From NCBI RefSeq assembly GCF_905221025.1, contig NZ_CAJNBL010000011.1, positions 33,140 through 97,139 of the forward strand: a DNA stretch of 64,000 bases. Reading direction: 5' to 3'. The stretch's first letter is position 1; the number at the start of each line of letters is the position of its first letter. The notes beneath the pieces are model-generated. The model worked only from the letters and a program-made list of their open reading frames with translations. It searched no databases and was not told the DNA's origin. Positions 1 through 9,249 of this stretch are shown here, in pieces. The position numbers and the translations under genes are program-made. Origin of the DNA: Candidatus Nitrotoga fabula. GTDB taxonomy: Bacteria > Pseudomonadota > Gammaproteobacteria > Burkholderiales > Gallionellaceae.

Positions 1-468
1 GGTGCCTATCTGGCAGGAGATTCTGCACACCAGGATGAAGACGGTTACTTCTGGATCATGGGGCGCATTGACGACGTACTCAAGGTATCCGGCCATCGTC
101 TGGGCACCAGAGAGATCGAAGCTGTACTGGCATCCAATCCTCTGGTAGCAGAAGCCGCTGTAGTTGGCAAACCGCATGATATCAAGGGAGAATCCATTGT
201 AGCTTTTGTGGTGCTGAAAGGATCGCGCCCTGGGAACGCAGAAGCGCAGCAAATTTCCGATGAACTGCGCAACTGGGTGGGAACCCACCTCGGTCCGATC
301 GCCAAACCGGATGAAATCCGTTTTGGCGATAATCTTCCCAAGACCCGCTCCGGAAAAATCATGCGGCGTTTATTACGCTCCATTGCAACAGGACAAAAAA
401 TCACGCAGGACACATCGACCCTCGAAAACCCGGCAATCCTGGATCAACTGCAGGAAACAGCACAATAG
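1..468 (+). CDS. acsA: Acetyl-/acyl-CoA synthetase, C-terminal part (cut by window edge)
   Basis: The frame is open from the first base, so only the C-terminal AMP-binding subdomain (about 155 residues) is visible. It contains the hinge motif [16 protein letters not shown] and, near the end, [11 protein letters not shown], whose lysine is the catalytic and acetylation-regulated residue of acetyl-CoA synthetases. The enzyme activates acetate (or a related short acid) to acyl-CoA via acyl-AMP in the cytoplasm. Acs is favoured over other acyl-CoA ligases by the match through both motifs, but substrate specificity cannot be judged from this piece. It converges on thiO with no clear terminator between them. 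Confidence 0.85.
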   Translation, partial: GAYLAGDSAHQDEDGYFWIMGRIDDVLKVSGHRLGTREIEAVLASNPLVAEAAVVGKPHDIKGESIVAFVVLKGSRPGNAEAQQISDELRNWVGTHLGPIAKPDEIRFGDNLPKTRSGKIMRRLLRSIATGQKITQDTSTLENPAILDQLQETAQ

Positions 469-542
469 CAATCCGCACAGACTTCACCCAGTCTTTTCCA
501 ACACCTGCCCGAGTCGTTTCTCCGAATCAGGAACGAGCACCT

Positions 543-1619
543 TCAGACGCCCCAACCTGACCGGTATGGGGTAATATCAAACGGTTGCGGCAGGCCGAAG
601 AGCTCATTGCAAAGAATCTCGGCAGCGGCCGGAGCCATGGTCACGCCATAACGGAAATGCCCGCTGTTCAGATACAGGTTTTTCAGCTCAGGATGGCGAC
701 CAATAGTTGGAATATTTCGCGGAGATGCGGGTCGCAGCCCTGCCCAATGCTGCACCGGCTGTCTCCCCTTCAGGGAAGGCAGCACCTTTTGTGCACGTTT
801 CCAAAGCATTGCCCGGACTTCCATGGTTATATTTCGGTCAAAACCCACATCCTCAAGTGTGCTGCCTACCAGTACATGCCCGTCTCGGCGCGGAATCAGG
901 TATAAATCCTCCTGGACTACAATATGGCCAAGCGGCATCCTGTCAAATTTGAACAGCAGCATTTGCCCGCGAACCGGTTTAATCTCCAGCCGTAACGCAA
1001 GCCGCCCTAATATTTCCTTGCTCCATGCCCCGGCAGTAACAATATAAGCGTGCGCTGAAGCCTTACCGCCCGATGTGCTGAGTGAAATGACATTCTCTTT
1101 GGCTGTTTCAATTTCGTTCACAGTGCATTGCTCGACAATACGTGCGCCAAGGGCAACCACATGTGCCCGCAATGCACGCAACAACCGGGGGTTGCGTACC
1201 TGGGCAACGTCATCCAGAAAAATTGCGCCCTCCTGCCCATGCAGCTCATGACTGGCAGTATCAGCCCTTTTCCATGAAGAATGATGGCGCTTCCCGCACC
1301 ATTGCAATGCCGCCAGCGCGTCAAACGGGGGTAGCGCCAGCATTCCGCAGACATCATATTCAGGATCAATACCCGTCAGTTCATGCATTTCCCGGGTCCA
1401 TGCAGGGAAAAGGCTTGCACCACGACTGGTCAGGCGGGTCACATCATCGGAATAATCCCATGGGAATAAAGGCGACAGGATTCCTCCCCCTGCCCACGAA
1501 GCTTCCTGGCCGGTTATACCACGCTCCAGTAGGGTTACGGACGCCCCTTTTTGCAGCAAACACTGGGCAGTGGAGAGGCCTGCAATTCCGCCCCCAATAA
1601 TCAAAAAATCAGCCTTCAA
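543..1619 (-). CDS. thiO: Glycine oxidase ThiO / FAD-dependent D-amino-acid oxidase family
   Basis: The N-terminus has the FAD dinucleotide-binding motif GGGIAGLSTAQ followed by the acidic ribose-binding end of the next strand (LLERG). The C-terminus carries HWAGLRP and NSGHFRYG, typical of ThiO/DadA-like amine oxidases. ThiO oxidises glycine to the imine used for the thiazole half of thiamine; the family also includes D-amino-acid oxidases, so the substrate is inferred. The start is uncertain: the frame is open to a TTG at 1709, but the residues before KADFLIIGGG look non-coding, so I place the start at the TTG at 1619 (358 residues, normal for the family), although its upstream GGAAG is too close. 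No other thiamine gene is in the window. Confidence 0.8.
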   Translation of the reverse strand: MKADFLIIGGGIAGLSTAQCLLQKGASVTLLERGITGQEASWAGGGILSPLFPWDYSDDVTRLTSRGASLFPAWTREMHELTGIDPEYDVCGMLALPPFDALAALQWCGKRHHSSWKRADTASHELHGQEGAIFLDDVAQVRNPRLLRALRAHVVALGARIVEQCTVNEIETAKENVISLSTSGGKASAHAYIVTAGAWSKEILGRLALRLEIKPVRGQMLLFKFDRMPLGHIVVQEDLYLIPRRDGHVLVGSTLEDVGFDRNITMEVRAMLWKRAQKVLPSLKGRQPVQHWAGLRPASPRNIPTIGRHPELKNLYLNSGHFRYGVTMAPAAAEILCNELFGLPQPFDITPYRSGWGV

Positions 1620-1815
1620 ACTTCCGGTCCGTGACTCACATGATGGTTCAGACAATCTTATGTAACAATTCGCGGGCTGGAGCCAACCCCTAGGCAATCC
1701 GGCATGCAATGCGATAACACTCAGCCTCTTAGTTTAAATCAGCAAAATACCCGGTGGATTCCTGATACCAGGTCGACTGCTGCATACGCCTGGCCCTCTG
1801 CCGGAACCGACAGCA

Positions 1816-2586
1816 TCAGCTGCACGAACCCAGAAACAAGCGATGAAAATTTTCTGAAGTTGAGCAGCCAATCTCGGAAAGATCCATGCCACGCAACCTG
1901 GCAATTTCTTCGGCCACATGCTTTACATAAGCAGGCTGGTTGAGTTTTCCGCGAAAAGGCACCGGAGCAAGATAGGGGGAATCCGTTTCAATCAATATTC
2001 GATCTAATGGAATCTTGCGTGCCACTTCCTTCAGGGTAACCGCATTTTTGAAAGTGACTATCCCAGAAAAAGAAATATAAAAATTCATTTCAATCGCTGC
2101 CAGGGCAACTTCCAGACTTTCCGTAAAACAGTGCATCACACCACCTATATCCGCTGCATTTTCTTCAGCCATGATGCGTAGAGTATCCTGTGCCGCTTCC
2201 CTGGTATGGATAATTAATGGTTTGCGAATTTCACGTGCTGCGCGAATATGGGTGCGGAACCGCATACGCTGCCATTCCAAATCTCCCTTCAGACGAAAAT
2301 AATCGAGCCCGGTTTCTCCGATAGCAACCACCTTGGAATGCTTAGCCAGATGGACCAACCCTGCCTGTGTGGGTTCTGCATCCGCCTCATGGTCCGGGTG
2401 TACACCAACCGAAGCGTAAATATGCTCATATTTTTCTGCAATCTGTTGCACTTCATGAAATCGCTCCAGATTAACCGAAACGCACAGCGCATGAGAAATT
2501 TCATTCTGACGCATGTTTTCCAGGACTTCGCCAAGCATGGAAGCAAGTTCCGGAAAATTAATATGGCAATGCGAATCTATGAACAT
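1816..2586 (-). CDS. tatD: TatD family metal-dependent DNase / hydrolase
   Basis: A 256-residue amidohydrolase-fold protein. Metal ligands are visible: DSHCHINF at the N-terminus, GETGLDY in the middle, and IIHTREA and ETDSPYLAP later. TatD/YcfH proteins are cytoplasmic 3'-5' exonucleases acting on DNA ends. Length and start (ATG at 2586) fit the family. It lies downstream of holB on the same strand, a pairing common in proteobacteria, where tatD (ycfH) follows holB; the gap of 43 bp suggests one transcript. Confidence 0.93.
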   Translation of the reverse strand: MFIDSHCHINFPELASMLGEVLENMRQNEISHALCVSVNLERFHEVQQIAEKYEHIYASVGVHPDHEADAEPTQAGLVHLAKHSKVVAIGETGLDYFRLKGDLEWQRMRFRTHIRAAREIRKPLIIHTREAAQDTLRIMAEENAADIGGVMHCFTESLEVALAAIEMNFYISFSGIVTFKNAVTLKEVARKIPLDRILIETDSPYLAPVPFRGKLNQPAYVKHVAEEIARLRGMDLSEIGCSTSENFHRLFLGSCS

Positions 2587-2629
2587 GATGGTTTGATTAA
2601 TTATTATAGGATTAAAATGTTACCAGACA

Positions 2630-3745
2630 TTATCCTGCCGAGCCTGTCGATGCACCCAGCATCATTCCCCGGTAAGACATCAATATCGACTCAAACAGCA
2701 ATTTCGGGTTTAGCGGATGCAATGCCTCGCGCCTTGCAGTAATCAGCCTGCCCTGAAAAGTGAGCAGATCAAACATTCCGACCTTGCTGGATAAGTTTAT
2801 TAAATGTTCCTTGATATCCGTATGATATCTAACCTCACCTGTGAGCTTTGCGCTTCCCAGATCGTAACACCATTGCTGCAACCAATGAATGACATGCACC
2901 GGCTCAATGCGCTGCAATTTTTCGGCAAGAGAAAACACATCCAATCTGTAAGGCTGCCGGATTTCCTGCAGAAAGATTCTGTACTCCTCCGCCCCTGCAT
3001 CCCTTTCAGCCAGGCGAACAGCGAGCAGCGGAGAAAATCCGGCCCGTGCCAGAATAGCTTCAGGATTTTCATACCCCTGCTGCCGCAACCAGGAAGCACT
3101 GACTTCAGGCTCTGGTGTTGCTGCCACCAAGGTCAGGCAGCGACTCACGATCGTTGGAAGCAATTGCTGTGCCCTGTGACTGACCAGAATCATCATCATC
3201 CTCCCGGGCGGTTCCTCCAGAGTTTTAAGCAATGCATTCGCTGCATTCAGATTCATGGACTCTGCAGGATAAATCAGCACTACCCGCTGCCCACCCTGAT
3301 GGCTGGACAGGGTAGCGAGCCCAGAAATGGAACGAATCTGCTGGACAGAAATTTCCTTGCCTGGTTTTTTTCCTTTCTTCTGTTGTTCTTCCAGCGCTTC
3401 GTCAGCAACTCCCCGTGTCCAGTTTTTAACACTGGGAGCAACCCTAGTTTCGCTGGCTTCCTGAATTTCAGCGGAAAGTGCACTGGGCAGCAACAGGCTA
3501 AAATCGGGATGCGTTCCCTGTTCAAACCAGTGACAGGAGGCACATTCTTGGCATGCAGACCCATCATGCCGTGAATTATTGCACAGCAGGGAACGGGCGA
3601 TATGCATTGAAAAATCAAGCTTGCCTACTCCCGGCGGACCTTTCAGCAGCATTGCATGTGGCGACCGTCTGCGCAACTCCATCCAGCGCTGCCACAGTTC
3701 GGCTTGCCATGGATACATTTCGTTCGTTTTACCCATCAGAATCAT
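2630..3745 (-). CDS. holB: DNA polymerase III delta' subunit
   Basis: AAA+ clamp-loader subunit. Walker A-like GPPGVGK lies near residue 38, followed by a zinc-binding cluster (CQECASC with an earlier cysteine). SRC in IVSRC is the arginine-finger motif of clamp loaders. Delta' is the stator of the DnaX complex that opens the beta clamp. The protein is 371 residues, slightly longer than usual, with a KKGKKPGKE stretch before the sensor region. ATGs at 3745, 3736 and 3718 are possible and none has a strong ribosome site. The usual upstream partner tmk is absent; the 122 bp upstream (to rseB) hold no gene. Confidence 0.92.
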   Translation of the reverse strand: MILMGKTNEMYPWQAELWQRWMELRRRSPHAMLLKGPPGVGKLDFSMHIARSLLCNNSRHDGSACQECASCHWFEQGTHPDFSLLLPSALSAEIQEASETRVAPSVKNWTRGVADEALEEQQKKGKKPGKEISVQQIRSISGLATLSSHQGGQRVVLIYPAESMNLNAANALLKTLEEPPGRMMMILVSHRAQQLLPTIVSRCLTLVAATPEPEVSASWLRQQGYENPEAILARAGFSPLLAVRLAERDAGAEEYRIFLQEIRQPYRLDVFSLAEKLQRIEPVHVIHWLQQWCYDLGSAKLTGEVRYHTDIKEHLINLSSKVGMFDLLTFQGRLITARREALHPLNPKLLFESILMSYRGMMLGASTGSAG

Positions 3746-3839
3746 TTTTAGCAGGGCTGCTGCCCGGAAAGACTTGCCTGTGCGCAGAAAGAAGCAACAA
3801 TGAACTGGAACCGGATTAAATTGAATTGAATGATGAGCA

Positions 3840-3863
3840 CTCCGGCATGTTCATTGCCGGGAG
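3840..3863 (-). terminator. Hairpin after rseB, possible terminator
   Basis: A near-perfect inverted repeat (TCCGGCA / TGCCGGGA, 7-nt loop) begins 4 bp after the rseB stop codon in the direction of transcription. There is no U-run after it, so it may be a weak or Rho-assisted terminator, or only an mRNA 3' stabiliser. Confidence 0.35.
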
Positions 3864-3867
3864 AAAT

Positions 3868-4848
3868 TTACTGACCTGTATATCGAACTGAATCCATTAC
3901 CTGCATCACCGTACGGGGAGGCACTTCACCCACCACCGTCACCAGAAAATCGCCTTTAACTTTGCTGTATACATGAACTGCTCCGCGGCTGAAAAGACCC
4001 AACTTGCTATTGGATATATTTTCCAGCGCTTCAATAAAGACGGAAATACCGGCCAATCCGTCAGAAAATGCGAAATGAATCGCACTGGCATTCTTACCAT
4101 GTAGAGATCGGCGCATTTCCGTTATCTTTTTAAAACCGGTAGGCAGAAAAGTCACTTTCCACCCAGTGGTTGCAGCCGGCATGCCCGGGTCGGACGAAAC
4201 TGACATCAAGGTTTTTTGCTCAGCAGGAACGGGGGGCTGCATCTGAACCGCCTGACTAGAATCTGCCTCTCTGCCTATCCTTAGCTGAATGAAAGTATAT
4301 TGCTCAACCTTCTGCTTGCTGCGACCATCAAATACAGCAGCTTTCATCAGAAGCCCGGAATCCCTGTGAATCCAGATTTTATGAATGTAACGCAAACTGT
4401 CTTTAGGTTGAAAAATTACGGCCTGGGTATCAAAGCCTGCAATACGTGCCTGCTCGGCAGCACGAATCCGGTAATTTTCATTCAGCGCGGAGAGTTGTTC
4501 CGGTAACAGGTCGGGAAACCTTTTGCCGCTATATTGCTTTTCTACCTGTATGGGTTTCTGGTCACCTAGATTCCACCAGGCATCATTGTTTCTACGAATA
4601 AATTCGCGACGGGGGCCATCCAGACTTTCCAGCTTCTCATGCTCACCATGCTGGTCGGCAACATGCGTAATACGTGCTGTCTGTATATGATTACCGTACT
4701 GATAAACAAAAATTCCAGTGTAATCAGTCTGGCGTGCGGCAACCGCACTGATCTGCAGCCAATCCATGTCACTCTGGGCGTCATTGTCTGAGAACGCCGG
4801 AAACGCGGCAGTAAACATCACGACTGCCAGCGCTAATCTCGCCTTCAT
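3868..4848 (-). CDS. rseB: Sigma-E factor regulatory protein RseB/MucB
   Basis: Periplasmic regulator that binds RseA and protects it from DegS cleavage until it senses mislocalised lipoproteins or LPS. A Sec signal peptide is clear (MKARLALAVVMFTAAFPAFS, cleavage near residue 20). The mature part begins with a helix (MDWLQISAVAARQTDYTGIFVYQ) typical of MucB, then the LolA-like domain with the conserved motif REFIRRN, and a C-terminal domain from about residue 215. At 326 residues it is full length. It starts 2 bp after rseA and is third in rpoE-rseA-rseB; no rseC or degP-like gene follows (holB does). Confidence 0.93.
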   Translation of the reverse strand: MKARLALAVVMFTAAFPAFSDNDAQSDMDWLQISAVAARQTDYTGIFVYQYGNHIQTARITHVADQHGEHEKLESLDGPRREFIRRNNDAWWNLGDQKPIQVEKQYSGKRFPDLLPEQLSALNENYRIRAAEQARIAGFDTQAVIFQPKDSLRYIHKIWIHRDSGLLMKAAVFDGRSKQKVEQYTFIQLRIGREADSSQAVQMQPPVPAEQKTLMSVSSDPGMPAATTGWKVTFLPTGFKKITEMRRSLHGKNASAIHFAFSDGLAGISVFIEALENISNSKLGLFSRGAVHVYSKVKGDFLVTVVGEVPPRTVMQVMDSVRYTGQ

Positions 4849-4850
4849 GC

Positions 4851-5339
4851 CTATTGATCCCCTTGATGGTGCGGCACTGCAGTATGAACGTATGAATTCA
4901 TGCTATATACATCCAGGCTGGGCGAAACCTCCTGGTGTGCCCTCAGATAATCATCCACACTGTTCGCGGTGGAATCCGCAACAGTGGACTGATGCAACGC
5001 GATTGTCGTCCGGGTGGGTTCTGATCCGTTCTGTATCAGCAACCAGGCTGCAAACGTGAACGCCATAACAGATGCCGCTGCAGACAAGGCAAACCATCTG
5101 GAATCCTGACGGGGGCGACTAGGGGGTGCGAGCACGGTGGGTTCATCCTGCAAGCGATCTCGTATTGCCATATGAATATTGGTTTGCACACGATCAGGCT
5201 GCCGCAGCACTTCACTGATCAGATGGTAAGTTGCCCATTCTTCATGCGCCTCCGGGTTTCGTTTCAACTTATCAAATATGGCATTGGCATCCTCTTCGGG
5301 CAGTTCACCATCCATCAGCGCTGAAATTTCCTGCTTCAT
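4851..5339 (-). CDS. rseA: Sigma-E anti-sigma factor RseA/MucA
   Basis: Single-pass inner-membrane anti-sigma factor. The N-terminal domain starts KQEISALMDGELPEEDA, the typical sigma-E-binding opening of RseA/MucA. One transmembrane segment follows (about residues 82-101, FALSAAASVMAFTFAAWLLI), with a short periplasmic tail of about 60 residues that RseB and DegS would recognise. I chose the ATG at 5339 because GGTGG precedes it; a GTG at 5348 would overlap rpoE. It starts 2 bp beyond the rpoE stop, which implies translational coupling of the anti-sigma factor to its sigma factor. Confidence 0.92.
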   Translation of the reverse strand: MKQEISALMDGELPEEDANAIFDKLKRNPEAHEEWATYHLISEVLRQPDRVQTNIHMAIRDRLQDEPTVLAPPSRPRQDSRWFALSAAASVMAFTFAAWLLIQNGSEPTRTTIALHQSTVADSTANSVDDYLRAHQEVSPSLDVYSMNSYVHTAVPHHQGDQ

Positions 5340-5341
5340 TA

Positions 5342-5941
5342 TTACCACCTTTTATCTTTACTAGTACCCAGCAATGGGCGCAGATTGGCTGCTATTGCTT
5401 CCCTCGCCCTGAAAATACGGGAACGCACGGTCCCGATGGGGCAATTCATCATGGCTGCGATTTCTTCATAGCTCATTTCCTCGATTTCCCGCAAAGTCAG
5501 TGCGATACGCAAATCATCAGGCAAGTCCTGCAAGGATGAGTTCACTACATCCACCACTTGTTTGCTCATCAACTCGTTTTCAGGTGTGCTCACTTCATGC
5601 AGCAACCCGGCATCCTCAAAACCTTCCGATTCCTCGGCATCGAAAACGGTTGTGGTTGGAGCCTTTCTCTTTTGCGCCAGCAAATAGTTTTTCGCAGTAT
5701 TAATGCCGATCCTGTACAGCCAGGTATAGAATGCACTGTCACCGCGAAAGGTTGGCAAAGCGCGATAAGCCTTTATGAAGGCTTCCTGGGTAAGGTCCTC
5801 AATCTCGACTGAATCGCGCACAAAGCGCGAAATCAACCGTGCCAACCGACGCTGGTACTTGGCAACCAGCAATTCAAAGGCATGTTTGTCCCCACGCTGC
5901 ACGCGATCGACCAGCTGCTGATCGACTTCCCTCTCACTCAT
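5342..5941 (-). CDS. rpoE: RNA polymerase sigma-E (ECF) factor
   Basis: A 199-residue group 4 sigma factor. Region 2 has DLTQEAFIKAYRALPTFRG with YTWLYRIGINTAKNYL, and region 4 has LPDDLRIALTLREIEEMSYEEIA followed by MNCPIGTVRSRIFRAR, as in E. coli RpoE. It directs transcription of envelope-stress genes and is held inactive by RseA. First gene of the rpoE-rseA-rseB operon, divergent from nadB. A sigma-E-like promoter sits about 90 bp upstream, consistent with autoregulation. Confidence 0.96.
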   Translation of the reverse strand: MSEREVDQQLVDRVQRGDKHAFELLVAKYQRRLARLISRFVRDSVEIEDLTQEAFIKAYRALPTFRGDSAFYTWLYRIGINTAKNYLLAQKRKAPTTTVFDAEESEGFEDAGLLHEVSTPENELMSKQVVDVVNSSLQDLPDDLRIALTLREIEEMSYEEIAAMMNCPIGTVRSRIFRAREAIAANLRPLLGTSKDKRW

Positions 5942-6029
5942 TCTTCAACCCTAAGTTTAATCATGCCGAACCAAAGACTACTTGTCAGTATAACCGGAGT
6001 GAAGAACAGAGTCAGTCCCATTCAAAAAA

Positions 6030-6057
6030 TTAGTCAAGAAATTGCGTAATTAGTTCC
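6030..6057 (-). promoter_or_regulatory. Candidate sigma-E autoregulatory promoter for rpoE
   Basis: On the minus strand GGAACT (6052-6057) is followed after 17 nt by ACTAA (6030-6034). The first element matches the sigma-E -35 core exactly; the second matches 4 of 5 bases of TCTAA. The predicted start lies about 85 nt before the rpoE ATG. Inference only. Confidence 0.45.
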
Positions 6058-6195
6058 TAGTGTAAGGCCATTTCCCTCATGGCAGACCAGATTTGCTATA
6101 GTTCGCATTTGATGACAATATGAATTTCAGGTTTGTTTCAGATTTTTTTCAGGAATGGAACGAACCTTTTGCTTTCAGAGTACATTACCGAACGG

Positions 6196-7782
6196 ATGGC
6201 CAGCATGCCTCAATTTGATGTTTTGATTATAGGCAGCGGCCTGGCAGGACTTTCCCTTGCATTAAAGCTTGCCAGCCAGAGAAAAGTCGCCGTCATCACC
6301 AAAAAATCCCTGCTGGAGGGAGCCAGCGTTCTGGCACAGGGGGGGATCGCTGCCGTACTTTCCAAAGAAGACTCGCTGAACGAACATATCCAGGATACAC
6401 TGACCGCAGGCGATGGCCTCTGCGATCCAACCACCGCAAGCTATGTAATCGAGCATGCCAGACCGGCAATTGACTGGCTCATTGCGCAAGGGGTTCCGTT
6501 CTCAAGAGATGCCAGCACCGATTCCGGCTACCATCTTACACGCGAAGGCGGTCACAGCCACCGGCGCATCATTCACGCCGCCGATGCAACAGGACATGCC
6601 GTGCAGGAAACATTGGCTTCCAAGGTTATCGCGCACCCCAACATCACCCTGCTGGAACAACATATTGCCATTGACCTGATCACCGGAAAAAAACTCGGCC
6701 ACCGGCATAACCAGTGCTATGGTGCCTACGCTCTCAACTGCCTGACTGGTGAAGTGATTACCATCGCCGCACATGACACCATCCTGGCCACCGGCGGTGC
6801 CGGAAAGGTATATCTATATACGACGAATCCGGATACGGCCACCGGCGACGGTATCGCGATGGGCTGGCGCGCCGGCTGCCGCGTTTCCAATATGGAATTC
6901 ATCCAGTTTCATCCAACCTGCCTCTATCACCCGCATGCAAAATCTTTCCTGATCTCCGAAGCAGTTCGTGGTGAAGGAGGCATCCTGAAACTGCCTGACG
7001 GCACAAGGTTCATGCCTGCACACGATGACCGTGCAGAACTGGCACCTCGGGACATCGTCGCACGCGCCATAGATTTTGAAATGAAAAAGCGCGGGCTGGA
7101 TTGTGTATATCTCGACATTTCGCATCAGCCACTCCACTTCCTGCAGGAGCACTTTCCTACTATCTATTCACGCTGCCTGTCTCTGGGCATTGACATGGCA
7201 CGCCAGCCCATACCGGTGGTACCAGCAGCACACTATATCTGCGGCGGCATCGTAACCGACCTGCACGGGCGTACCGACGTGCCCAATCTGTACGCAGTGG
7301 GCGAAACCGCCTGCACCGGCTTGCATGGTGCAAACCGCCTGGCAAGCAATTCTCTGCTGGAGTGCATGGTCTTTTCCAATGCCGCCGCGCACAGCATACT
7401 TGCCACCCCGCCCGGCCCGTCCATTCAGCTGCCACAATGGGATGAAAGCCTGGTAACCGATGCGGATGAAGACATCATTATTTCTCATAACTGGGCTGAA
7501 TTACGCCAGTTCATGTGGGACTATGTCGGGATTGTTCGAACTACGAAAAGACTGGAACGGGCGCAACACCGCATCCGCCTTCTGCATGAAGAAATTTACG
7601 AATATTATGCGAATTTCCATGTCAGTTCGGATTTGCTGGAGTTACGCAACCTCGTGCTGACTGCCGACCTCATTGTGCAAAGTGCATTATCCCGGCACGA
7701 AAGCCGAGGATTGCATTACAGCAAGGATTATCCCGGAACCCTTCCCATGGCTGTTCCAACCGTGTTTATTCCAAACGCCTAG
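6196..7782 (+). CDS. nadB: L-aspartate oxidase
   Basis: FAD enzyme that oxidises L-aspartate to iminoaspartate, the first step of NAD synthesis; nadA for the next step is at 36955-38052. Visible motifs: FAD-binding IIGSGLAGLSLAL; LAQGGIAAV; REGGHSHRRIIHAADATG in the active site; and VGETACTGLHGANRLASNSL, which separates NadB from succinate dehydrogenase. ATGs at 6196 and 6205 are both plausible, giving about 525-528 residues. The open frame extends further upstream to a TTG, but those residues look non-coding. Divergent from rpoE, as in many proteobacteria; its stop overlaps the end of ygfX, which points the other way. Confidence 0.95.
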   Translation: MASMPQFDVLIIGSGLAGLSLALKLASQRKVAVITKKSLLEGASVLAQGGIAAVLSKEDSLNEHIQDTLTAGDGLCDPTTASYVIEHARPAIDWLIAQGVPFSRDASTDSGYHLTREGGHSHRRIIHAADATGHAVQETLASKVIAHPNITLLEQHIAIDLITGKKLGHRHNQCYGAYALNCLTGEVITIAAHDTILATGGAGKVYLYTTNPDTATGDGIAMGWRAGCRVSNMEFIQFHPTCLYHPHAKSFLISEAVRGEGGILKLPDGTRFMPAHDDRAELAPRDIVARAIDFEMKKRGLDCVYLDISHQPLHFLQEHFPTIYSRCLSLGIDMARQPIPVVPAAHYICGGIVTDLHGRTDVPNLYAVGETACTGLHGANRLASNSLLECMVFSNAAAHSILATPPGPSIQLPQWDESLVTDADEDIIISHNWAELRQFMWDYVGIVRTTKRLERAQHRIRLLHEEIYEYYANFHVSSDLLELRNLVLTADLIVQSALSRHESRGLHYSKDYPGTLPMAVPTVFIPNA

Positions 7783-8216
7783 GGTACATTTCCAAATCCT
7801 GCATTTCCCCACTTGAGCCAAACTCTCAAGCGCCGGAAAGATTCTGCATCCAGGCTGTCCGGCATAATCACGATGCTGCGAGTAAAATTTGCACCGTGCG
7901 GCAAAACAACCAGTACCGTAAGAAAAGGCGTAACCAGGCTATCGGCCAGTATCCGGACATGCATTTGATCGCCATTGCATCCGATCAGCAATAGCTGGTC
8001 TCCTTCCATTACCAACTGTCTGTTAGAGGACCCTACAGACAGCCATGCCTCTTGCCGCATGTAATAAAACAGACTGGCCAGAACAAGCAGGATTAGCAAC
8101 GCTTTTAGCCACAAAGGCATTGCCAATACTCCCAGCACTACCAGTGCAGCGCCATGAGAAAGCAACAACGCGACCGCAAGAAATCTCGAAGGCTGAAGAT
8201 TAAATTGACGCTGCAT
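7779..8216 (-). CDS. YgfX/CptA-like membrane protein
   Basis: A 145-residue protein with two closely spaced hydrophobic helices near the N-terminus (about residues 11-52), then a soluble domain with the tract WLSVGSSNRQL, common in YgfX proteins (there usually VRLDSSGQW-like). In E. coli YgfX (CptA) is linked to cell-shape effects and to the SdhE partner; in many proteobacteria a ygfX gene lies next to nadB and rpoE, as here. No sdhE is visible. Its 3' end overlaps the end of nadB by 4 bp in convergent orientation. Family assignment rests mainly on topology and neighbourhood. Confidence 0.6.
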   Translation of the reverse strand: MQRQFNLQPSRFLAVALLLSHGAALVVLGVLAMPLWLKALLILLVLASLFYYMRQEAWLSVGSSNRQLVMEGDQLLLIGCNGDQMHVRILADSLVTPFLTVLVVLPHGANFTRSIVIMPDSLDAESFRRLRVWLKWGNAGFGNVP

Positions 8217-8271
8217 AAACTGCTATTTGCATGGCCTGATCCGGATAGTAAAGAATCTCAGCAACTACCCG

Positions 8272-9249
8272 TTAACGTTTATAGTTCCTTGGCAGCCCTG
8301 CTCCCTGGGTTGTAGCCTTTTTTCCGGCATGCACGCCAGTTTTTTTCCCAGAGGGACCGGCAGTTTTTTCCCTAGAAAGGTGGGCAGTTTTTCTGGCGCT
8401 TCCTGCTTTCACAGGCCTGTTTCGGGTTTTTTCGAAATTACCTTTCCCAGGGGCAGCCTGTTTTTTATGGACAGGCTGCATTTGCATCCCTGCCCAGTCA
8501 AGAACTTTCGAAACCTCTCCCGGTTCAAGTTCCAACAGCGCGCCCCGCTTCAGGCGCGGAGGAAGGTTGACTATGCCATAGCGCACGCGAATCAAACGGC
8601 TGACGGTCAATCCCAACGCCTCAAAAGTACGGCGCACAATTCGATTTCTTCCTTCCTTCAACATCACGCGATACCAGTGGTTGTATCCCTCGCCTCCCTC
8701 GTCGGTCAGCTTTTCGAATTTTATTGGGCCATCCTCAAGCTCGATTCCTTCCTCGAGCATTTGCCTCATCCGTTCGTCACCCATTCTTCCCTGAACGCGC
8801 ACCGCATATTCCCGTTCTACCTGAAATCTCGGGTGCATCAGACGGTTGGCCAGATCACCGGATGTGGTGAAAATCAATAACCCGCTGGTATTGAAATCCA
8901 GCCGCCCGATGGCAATCCACTTCATGCCACGCAACCTGGGCAATTGATCGAACACAGTGGTACGATGTTCCGGGTCTTCCCGGCTGACAATCTCACCTTC
9001 CTGTTTATGATAGAGCAGTACCCGCGGCAAATCGCTGCCAGGGGTTTTGATCGGAATGGTGCGTCTGTTGGCACGAACCACATCCCCTTCATGCACCCGC
9101 GTACCCAGCTGTGCCACCACCCCGTTCACTGTAACGAGACCTGCGGCTATCCATTCTTCCATCGCGCGTCGCGAACCCAGCCCGGCCTGCGCCAAAACCT
9201 TCTGCAGACGCTCGCCTTGCTGTTCATCTTGTTTCACTTGCCCGCTCAC
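8272..9249 (-). CDS. rluB: 23S rRNA pseudouridine synthase RluB (RsuA family)
   Basis: The N-terminal S4 RNA-binding domain ([23 protein letters not shown]) is followed by the RsuA-type catalytic domain with the active aspartate in [16 protein letters not shown] and [15 protein letters not shown]. RluB makes pseudouridine 2605 in 23S rRNA. The last 80 residues are a low-complexity basic tail rich in K, G and T, common in betaproteobacterial RluB. GTG start at 9249 gives a 4-bp overlap (GTGA) with recR, supporting this start and coupling. Last gene of the dnaX-ybaB-recR-rluB run. Confidence 0.92.
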   Translation of the reverse strand: MSGQVKQDEQQGERLQKVLAQAGLGSRRAMEEWIAAGLVTVNGVVAQLGTRVHEGDVVRANRRTIPIKTPGSDLPRVLLYHKQEGEIVSREDPEHRTTVFDQLPRLRGMKWIAIGRLDFNTSGLLIFTTSGDLANRLMHPRFQVEREYAVRVQGRMGDERMRQMLEEGIELEDGPIKFEKLTDEGGEGYNHWYRVMLKEGRNRIVRRTFEALGLTVSRLIRVRYGIVNLPPRLKRGALLELEPGEVSKVLDWAGMQMQPVHKKQAAPGKGNFEKTRNRPVKAGSARKTAHLSREKTAGPSGKKTGVHAGKKATTQGAGLPRNYKR

